Of a stretch of DNA of 45,669 nt, positions 40,794-45,669 are shown piece after piece. This DNA comes from Mycobacterium sp. NAZ190054. GTDB lineage: Bacteria; Actinomycetota; Actinomycetes; Mycobacteriales; Mycobacteriaceae. Within the stretch, counting starts at the first letter, position 1; every line of letters begins with the position of its first letter. The stretch is taken from the NCBI RefSeq assembly GCF_001545925.1, contig NZ_LMVQ01000024.1, forward strand, positions 1 through 45,669. The letters run 5' to 3'. Position numbers and translations under genes: made by a program. The notes under the pieces were generated by a model. That model was not told where the DNA came from. It was given only the letters and a program-made list of their open reading frames with translations, and did no database searches.

Positions 40794-41629
40794 CCCACCG
40801 AGTCATCGACTGTCTGGTCAACGTGCACTTCGGTGAGACCGCCAAGCAACCGGAATTCATGCTCAAGGTCCGCGACGACTACTTCAAGGGGCCGCAGTCC
40901 CTCTACGACCAGGTCGAGCTGCCGGCGCTGCTCGACGAGATGGCCGAGCACGGTGTCGAGAAGGCCATCCTGATGGACAACCTCGCCAAACCGTCGGTCA
41001 CCGCCCGCAAGTTCGTCGAGGAACGGCCGGACAAGTTCGCCCTCGCCATCGGCGGGGTCAACCTCCTTCGCCCGATGCCGTCGTTGCGTGAACTCGCCGC
41101 GGTCACCGCTGACCTGCCCGTCGCCTATGCCGCTGTGGGGCCCAGCTTCTGGGGCGACGGCATGTATCCGCCCAGCGACGCCGTCTACTACCCGCTCTAC
41201 ACCAAGTGCGCCGAACTCGGCCTGCCGCTGTGTGTCAACACCGGACTGCCCGGCCCGCCGATCCCCGGTGAAGTGCAGAACCCGATCCACCTCGACCGGG
41301 TCTGCGTCCGGTTCCCCGAACTGAAGTTGTGCATGATCCACGGCGCCGACCCCTGGTGGGACGTCGCCATCCGGATGTTGATCAAGTACGCCAACCTGCG
41401 GATCATGACGTCGGCCTGGTCACCGAAACGCCTGCCCGACAGCCTGCTGCACTTCATGCGCACCCGCGGCAAGAACAAGGTGATCTTCGCGTCGGACTGG
41501 CCGGTGCTGCGCCAGAGCCGGGTTGTGCCGGAGGCGCTGGCGCTGGATCTGCCACCCGACGTACTCGACAACTACCTGTACAACAACGCCGACGACTTCT
41601 TCTTCGGACCCGCAGAACAGGAGACCTGA
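40790..41629 (+). CDS. Second amidohydrolase family 2 protein
   Basis: A 279-residue TIM-barrel metal-dependent hydrolase, much shorter than the one two genes upstream. The N-terminal motif is DCLVNVHFGE (one His). CVNTGLPGP, CMIHGADPWWD and FASDWPVLRQ follow, with the conserved ASDWP near the end. Start GTG overlaps the FadD stop. The two family members could form a hetero-oligomer or act in sequence on one substrate. Function is inferred from family and operon only. Confidence 0.86.
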   Translation: MTHRVIDCLVNVHFGETAKQPEFMLKVRDDYFKGPQSLYDQVELPALLDEMAEHGVEKAILMDNLAKPSVTARKFVEERPDKFALAIGGVNLLRPMPSLRELAAVTADLPVAYAAVGPSFWGDGMYPPSDAVYYPLYTKCAELGLPLCVNTGLPGPPIPGEVQNPIHLDRVCVRFPELKLCMIHGADPWWDVAIRMLIKYANLRIMTSAWSPKRLPDSLLHFMRTRGKNKVIFASDWPVLRQSRVVPEALALDLPPDVLDNYLYNNADDFFFGPAEQET

Positions 41630-41631
41630 CC

Positions 41632-42672
41632 GTGGACCGGTACGAACTGCGCAGGCTGGACTACAGCCTGTCCGAGGATCATCAGGCTCTGCAGGCCGCC
41701 TACAAGGACTTCTTCGCCACGCGCTGCACCATCGAGACGGTGCGCGCCGCCGAGGAGACCGGGTTCGACAAGAACCTGTGGGAACGGTTGTGCGCCATGG
41801 GGGCCACGACGATGGCGCTGCCCGAGTCCGTCGGTGGTGACGGGGCGACCCTGGTCGACCTGACGCTCGTCGCCGAGGAGATCGGCCGGTCGCTGGCGCC
41901 GGTGCCGTGGATCGACCACGTGGTGGCCGCCCGGTTGCTGGCCCGGCTCGGGTCGATCGATGCCGACATCGTCAGCGGGCAACAGGTCGTCGCGCTGGAT
42001 CCCGAGCAGGACGACACCTCCGGCGTCAGGTTGATCCCGGCGGGGTCCGTCGCCGACCACATCGTCGTCCGCGACGGCGACGACGTGGTGCTGCTCGGGT
42101 TCTCGACGCGCCCGGCGCGGGTGGACAACATCGGGAAGCTGCCGATGGCGTGGGTCGACCCCGCGGCCGCGGACAGTCGCACCGTGCTGGCCGGCGGCGC
42201 CGCGGCACTGGCGGAATATCAACGCGCGCTCGACGAGTGGCGGCTGTTGACGGGGGCCGCGCTGGTCGGTCTGGTCGAGGAGACCATGACGATCGCCGCC
42301 GAGTTCTCCAAGACCCGCTACACCCTGGGCGTGCCGATCGCGACGTTGCAGGCGATCTCACATCCGCTGGCCAACATCGCGATCACCGTGCAGGGTGGTC
42401 GTAACCTGGCGCGCCGGGCAGCCTGGTTTCTCGACAACGAGCCCGACGAACGCCGCGAGCTGGCGCCGTCGGCGTTCGTGTTCATGGCCGAGGAGGCGGC
42501 CAAGGCGGCCACGATGGCCGTCCACGTGCAGGGCGGGCTCGGGGTGTCGGCGGAGGCCGCCGCGACGGCGTACCTGGTGCGGGCCCGGGGCTGGGCGATC
42601 GCCGGCGGAGACCCGGGCGCGACCGCCAAGTACATCGCCGGGATCGTCGCCGACCGCGAAGGACGGAACTGA
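41632..42672 (+). CDS. Acyl-CoA dehydrogenase-like protein (FadE, probable non-catalytic subunit)
   Basis: A 346-residue acyl-CoA dehydrogenase-like protein from a GTG two bases after the previous stop. The helical N-domain (LPESVGGDGATLVDL) and C-domain (FSKTRYTLGVPIATLQAISHPLA, VHVQGGLGVSAEAA) are recognisable. The middle beta domain is much reduced: no YxxTEPxxGSD motif and no WxTN-like FAD segment. The catalytic loop near the C-terminus is also absent. It is therefore the probable partner subunit of the following full-length FadE. Confidence 0.85.
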   Translation: MDRYELRRLDYSLSEDHQALQAAYKDFFATRCTIETVRAAEETGFDKNLWERLCAMGATTMALPESVGGDGATLVDLTLVAEEIGRSLAPVPWIDHVVAARLLARLGSIDADIVSGQQVVALDPEQDDTSGVRLIPAGSVADHIVVRDGDDVVLLGFSTRPARVDNIGKLPMAWVDPAAADSRTVLAGGAAALAEYQRALDEWRLLTGAALVGLVEETMTIAAEFSKTRYTLGVPIATLQAISHPLANIAITVQGGRNLARRAAWFLDNEPDERRELAPSAFVFMAEEAAKAATMAVHVQGGLGVSAEAAATAYLVRARGWAIAGGDPGATAKYIAGIVADREGRN

Positions 42673-42674
42673 AC

Positions 42675-43865
42675 ATGGACTTCTCACGGGTGGAGCTGTC
42701 CGACGAGGACCAGAAGTTCCTCGACGAGGTCCGGACGTTCCTCGGCGAGATCGTCACCGAGGACGTCATCCGCCGCGACCGCGAGACCGGTGACAACTTC
42801 GACGAGGGCGTGCATCTGGCGCTCGGCGCGGCCGGCTATCTGGACCGGGACTGGAACCCCGATTCCGGGCGGGCGTTCACCCGGGTGCAGCGACGGATCT
42901 GGGAACTGGAGAAGCGGCGCGCCCACGTGCCGTGGGTGACGTCGGGGACGACGGCGATGATCGCGAAGTCGGTCGCGAAGTTCGGGTCGCCGGAACTCAA
43001 AGAGGAAGTGCTGCCCCGGGTCTACAGCGGGCACGTGCGGCTCTGCCTCGGTTACACCGAGCCCGAGGGCGGATCCGACGTCGCGACCTGCAAGACGAGG
43101 GCGGTACGGGAAGCGGACGGGTCGAGCTGGATCATCAACGGCTCGAAGATGTTCACCACGGGCGCGCACAACTGCCAGTACGTCTTCCTGATCACCAACA
43201 CCGATCCGAGCGCGCCGAAACACAAGAGCCTCACCATGTTCCTGGTGCCGCTGGACTCCCCGGGCATCGAGATCCAGGGCATCCGCACCGTCGACGGCGA
43301 CCGCACCAACATCGTGTACTACAGCGACGTCCGCGTCGACGACCGCTATCGGCTCGGCGAGGTCAACGACGGTTGGACGGTGGTGCGGGAACCGCTCAAC
43401 GCCGAACACGGCGCGGTCGAAGCAGCCGACGACGGACTGGCCGACGTGGCGATCATGACGCATCAGGCCATGTTCATGGCGGCCGCGGTGGACAAGGCCG
43501 CGGAGAAGTCGACGATCCCGGACCCCAACGGGCACAGGCTGATCGACGACGGATCGGTCGGCTGCCGGCTGGGCCGCAGCGTGGCCCGGCTGGAGGCGTC
43601 GCTTTCGGCGCCGTCGATCTTCGGCCGGGTCGCGATCGCGCAGACCATGCGCGACATCTCGCCGGATCTGATGGACATCATGGGCACTGCCTCGGCGCTG
43701 CCGCTGGGTACCGACGGCGCCGCCGACGACGGCGCCTCCGAGTACGTCTACCGGTTCGCTCCGCTGGTCGGCATCTACGGCGGCACCCTTGAGGTGTTCC
43801 GCAACATGATCGCGCAGTACGTGCTGGGTCTCGGCAAACCGAGCTACTCGCCGCCGAAGTCCTAG
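42675..43865 (+). CDS. Acyl-CoA dehydrogenase (FadE, probable catalytic subunit)
   Basis: A 396-residue acyl-CoA dehydrogenase with a complete FAD/substrate region: LCLGYTEPEGGSDVA, then WIINGSKMFTTGAHNCQYVFL, and a C-terminal GIYGGTLEVFRNMIAQYVLGL. It starts two bases after the short FadE, and the pair resembles the alpha2beta2 dehydrogenases of sterol side-chain degradation. Its TAG stop forms part of the bidirectional hairpin that separates it from the Ltp gene. Last gene of the operon beginning at 37083. Confidence 0.9.
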   Translation: MDFSRVELSDEDQKFLDEVRTFLGEIVTEDVIRRDRETGDNFDEGVHLALGAAGYLDRDWNPDSGRAFTRVQRRIWELEKRRAHVPWVTSGTTAMIAKSVAKFGSPELKEEVLPRVYSGHVRLCLGYTEPEGGSDVATCKTRAVREADGSSWIINGSKMFTTGAHNCQYVFLITNTDPSAPKHKSLTMFLVPLDSPGIEIQGIRTVDGDRTNIVYYSDVRVDDRYRLGEVNDGWTVVREPLNAEHGAVEAADDGLADVAIMTHQAMFMAAAVDKAAEKSTIPDPNGHRLIDDGSVGCRLGRSVARLEASLSAPSIFGRVAIAQTMRDISPDLMDIMGTASALPLGTDGAADDGASEYVYRFAPLVGIYGGTLEVFRNMIAQYVLGLGKPSYSPPKS

Positions 43866-43919
43866 CGATTTCGGCGTAGTTGGTCACGCAGGTGTTGACG
43901 AATTACGCCGAAATCGCTA
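43863..43919. terminator. Symmetric bidirectional terminator containing both stop codons
   Basis: TAGCGATTTCGGCGTA (43863-43878) and TACGCCGAAATCGCTA (43904-43919) are perfect inverted repeats around a 25-base loop. The first TAG of each arm is the stop codon of the gene entering it: FadE on plus, the Ltp-type gene on minus. Confidence 0.85.
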
Positions 43920-45062
43920 CGTGGTGAGGATGGTGGCGCCCGCGGTGCCCGGCGCTCCGTAGAGCTGGGCGAAGCCGACCTTCGGTTCACCGGGGATCTG
44001 CCGGTCACCGGCCTGGCCGCGCAACTGGCGGACGATCTCGTGGATCTGGCGCAACCCGGACGCACCGATCGGCTCGCCGTTGGCCAGCAGCCCGCCGTCG
44101 GTGTTGACCGGCATCGCCCCACCGATCTCGGTCGCACCGTCGGCGATCAGCTTCTCCTGGTCCCCGTCGGCGCAGAACCCGGCCTCGGCCATGTGGATGA
44201 TCTCGGCGCCGGCGTCGGTGTCCTGCAACTGGATCACGTCGACGTCGGCCGGTTCGATGCCGGCCTTCTCGAACGCCGCGCGCGACGCGTACACGGTGGG
44301 GGCGACGTCCTCGTCTACCGGCGCGAACGTCGTGTTCACCTCGTAGGCGCCGTAGCGGCGGGTGCGGACCTCCACCGCGCGCACGAAGACCGGTTTGTCG
44401 GTGTAGCGGTGCGCGAGGTCGGCCCGGCACATCACCACCGCGGCGGCGCCTTCGTCGGGCGAGCAGAACATGTACTGCGTCAGCGGGTAGTTCAGCATCG
44501 GTGAGTTCAGGATCGCGTCCTCGTCCATCGGCTTGCGACGGAAGGCGTTGGGGTTCAGCGCCCCGTTGCGCAGGTTCTTGTTGACCACCTTGGCCAGCGT
44601 CCGGTGGCCGATGCCGTGTTCGTGCAGATAGCGGTTGGCCTTCATGCCGAAGAACTGCGTGGTCAGGTACTGACCGTTCTCGGCGTACCAGCTCGGCATG
44701 CCGACCAGGCCGGGGTCTTCGGTGAACGCGCCACGGGGATGCTTGTCCAGGCCGACGGCGATGCCGATCTCGTAGTCGCCCAACCGGATTCCGTCGGCAC
44801 ACGCCTTCGTCGCGCTGGCCGCGGTGGCGCAGGCGTTGAACACGTTGGTGAACGGGATGCCGGACAACCCGACCATGCCGACGATCGCGTCGGGATTCGC
44901 CACGGTCCAGCTGCCGCCGACCCCGAACTGGATGTCGTTCCACGACACGCCGGCGTCGGAAACCGCGGCGGTGATCGCGTCGACACCCATCTGCATCGCG
45001 GTCTTGCCCTCGAACCGGCCGAACGGGTGCAGTCCGACCCCGATGATCGCGACGTCGTGCAT
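43917..45062 (-). CDS. Thiolase-like lipid-transfer protein (Ltp/SCP-x type)
   Basis: A 381-residue thiolase-fold protein of the Ltp group, beginning MHDVAIIGVGLHPFGRFEG. Cys78 lies in NACATAASA, the nucleophile position. The usual catalytic His motifs are changed: QLQDTDAGAEI where HDCF-like sequence is usual, and NGEPIGASG instead of GHPxGA. Such members include aldolases (retro-aldol C-C cleavage) that need a DUF35 partner. No DUF35 gene is visible in this window. AAAGGACTC precedes the ATG. It probably releases a short unit in the pathway of the neighbouring genes. Confidence 0.83.
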   Translation of the reverse strand: MHDVAIIGVGLHPFGRFEGKTAMQMGVDAITAAVSDAGVSWNDIQFGVGGSWTVANPDAIVGMVGLSGIPFTNVFNACATAASATKACADGIRLGDYEIGIAVGLDKHPRGAFTEDPGLVGMPSWYAENGQYLTTQFFGMKANRYLHEHGIGHRTLAKVVNKNLRNGALNPNAFRRKPMDEDAILNSPMLNYPLTQYMFCSPDEGAAAVVMCRADLAHRYTDKPVFVRAVEVRTRRYGAYEVNTTFAPVDEDVAPTVYASRAAFEKAGIEPADVDVIQLQDTDAGAEIIHMAEAGFCADGDQEKLIADGATEIGGAMPVNTDGGLLANGEPIGASGLRQIHEIVRQLRGQAGDRQIPGEPKVGFAQLYGAPGTAGATILTT

Positions 45063-45096
45063 GGTGAGAGTCCTTTCGGAGGATATCGGTGAGGTG

Positions 45097-45669
45097 TTAC
45101 GGGCGCCGCCGCACCAGTTGTGCCTGCTGAACCGCCGCCACGGGCCCGGTCTCGTCGAACAACATGCCCCGCGACACGCCCACTCCGTCGGCGCCGTAAT
45201 GGTTCTCGGCCCGGACACCGATCCACGGGCCCACCGGCAGCCGATTGATGTGCACGGCCAGGTCGGTGTTGAGGAACGTGTACCTGTCGGTGTCGAGCCG
45301 GCTGCCCATGCCGTTGGCGATGTCGGCGACGGCGAACAACCGCTGTGCCGGGGTCATCTCCTCGCCGGCGACGAGATCGACCAGCGGGGTGGCCCAGCAC
45401 TCGGCCCGCTCGCTGTGCAGGATGTCGTTGAGCCAGCGCCAGTGCAGGCTCTGGATGTAGGTGCGGTCGGTGCCGTCGTCGGGCAGCCGGCGCTGCCCCT
45501 CGCTGACCGGCCGCATCGGCGCGGCGGGGGAGTCCGGCAGCGACGAGGTCGGCCGCCCCACGTAGCCGGATCGCCCGGGTGAAAGACCGCACGATGGGCG
45601 CACGGAAGGCCGTCTCGCCGCTGCTCTCCGCAAGATACTGGCGCACAGCGTCACCGATGACGCGGGAGG
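45097..45669 (-). CDS. Acyl-CoA thioesterase-like protein, 5' end outside the window
   Basis: The frame is open to the right edge, so the N-terminus is missing. The visible C-terminal part is the second hot-dog domain of TesB/thioesterase-like proteins: MTPAQRLFAVADIANGMGS, then FLNTDLAVHINRLPVGPWIGVRAE and RGMLFDETGPVAAVQQAQ. Upstream of about 45510 this frame loses clear similarity and becomes Arg/Ser/Pro-rich. This may be a linker, or a frameshift near the edge. It would hydrolyse a CoA thioester. It is 34 bases upstream of the Ltp gene, probably in one operon. Confidence 0.7.
   Translation of the reverse strand, partial: PPASSVTLCASILRRAAARRPSVRPSCGLSPGRSGYVGRPTSSLPDSPAAPMRPVSEGQRRLPDDGTDRTYIQSLHWRWLNDILHSERAECWATPLVDLVAGEEMTPAQRLFAVADIANGMGSRLDTDRYTFLNTDLAVHINRLPVGPWIGVRAENHYGADGVGVSRGMLFDETGPVAAVQQAQLVRRRP

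Overview
The window is high-GC actinobacterial DNA that reads as a mycobacterial chromosome segment, probably from a non-tuberculous environmental species. The inference rests on gene content: a GjpA-type porin-like protein, an MHB-type haemophore-like protein, a Crp close to Rv3676, the Rv1354c/Rv1355c-type gene pair, and many FadE/FadD/EchA/Ltp enzymes. GTG starts and 1-4 bp stop/start overlaps are common. I see no tRNA, rRNA, insertion sequence, prophage or CRISPR array.

Left part (1-14713). Small envelope and secreted genes come first: a proline/glycine-rich collagen-like protein, a haemophore-like protein, a channel-like membrane protein, a DUF2243 pair, and GjpA with a long acidic tail. 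A Crp-type regulator, a nucleotidyltransferase and an EEP-fold hydrolase follow. Next are a sulfotransferase divergent from a TetR/DUF1214 pair, a tandem universal stress protein behind a DosR-like box, and a two-subunit-type acyl-CoA dehydrogenase pair. A long perfect-looking hairpin and a degenerate flavoprotein-like gene close this part.

Middle (14715-19502). A tight minus-strand operon encodes a GNAT/FeeM-like acyl-amino-acid-synthase-like protein, a ThiF(E1-like)-nitroreductase fusion (Rv1355c type) and a GAF-GGDEF-EAL protein (Rv1354c/DcpA type). I consider this the best candidate for an undescribed system: small-molecule or peptide modification coupled to c-di-GMP.

Right part (20109-45669). 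This is a large CoA-thioester catabolic region. It holds a MaoC hydratase, a flavin monooxygenase, an alpha/beta hydrolase and a CaiB/BaiF CoA-transferase. A six-gene minus operon follows (three crotonases and three acyl-CoA synthetases, one frameshifted), with a divergent GntR regulator. Then come a crotonase, a thiolase, a TetR regulator, another crotonase and an SDR. A plus operon of crotonase, amidohydrolase, FadD, amidohydrolase, FadE and FadE ends the run, and it converges on an Ltp-type thiolase and a thioesterase cut by the window edge. The genes together suggest activation, oxidation, hydration or isomerisation, hydrolytic ring or C-C cleavage and thiolysis of an unidentified cyclic, branched or steroid-like acid. 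Two related 17-bp palindromes, before the CaiB gene and between the second TetR and its divergent crotonase, suggest a shared regulon.
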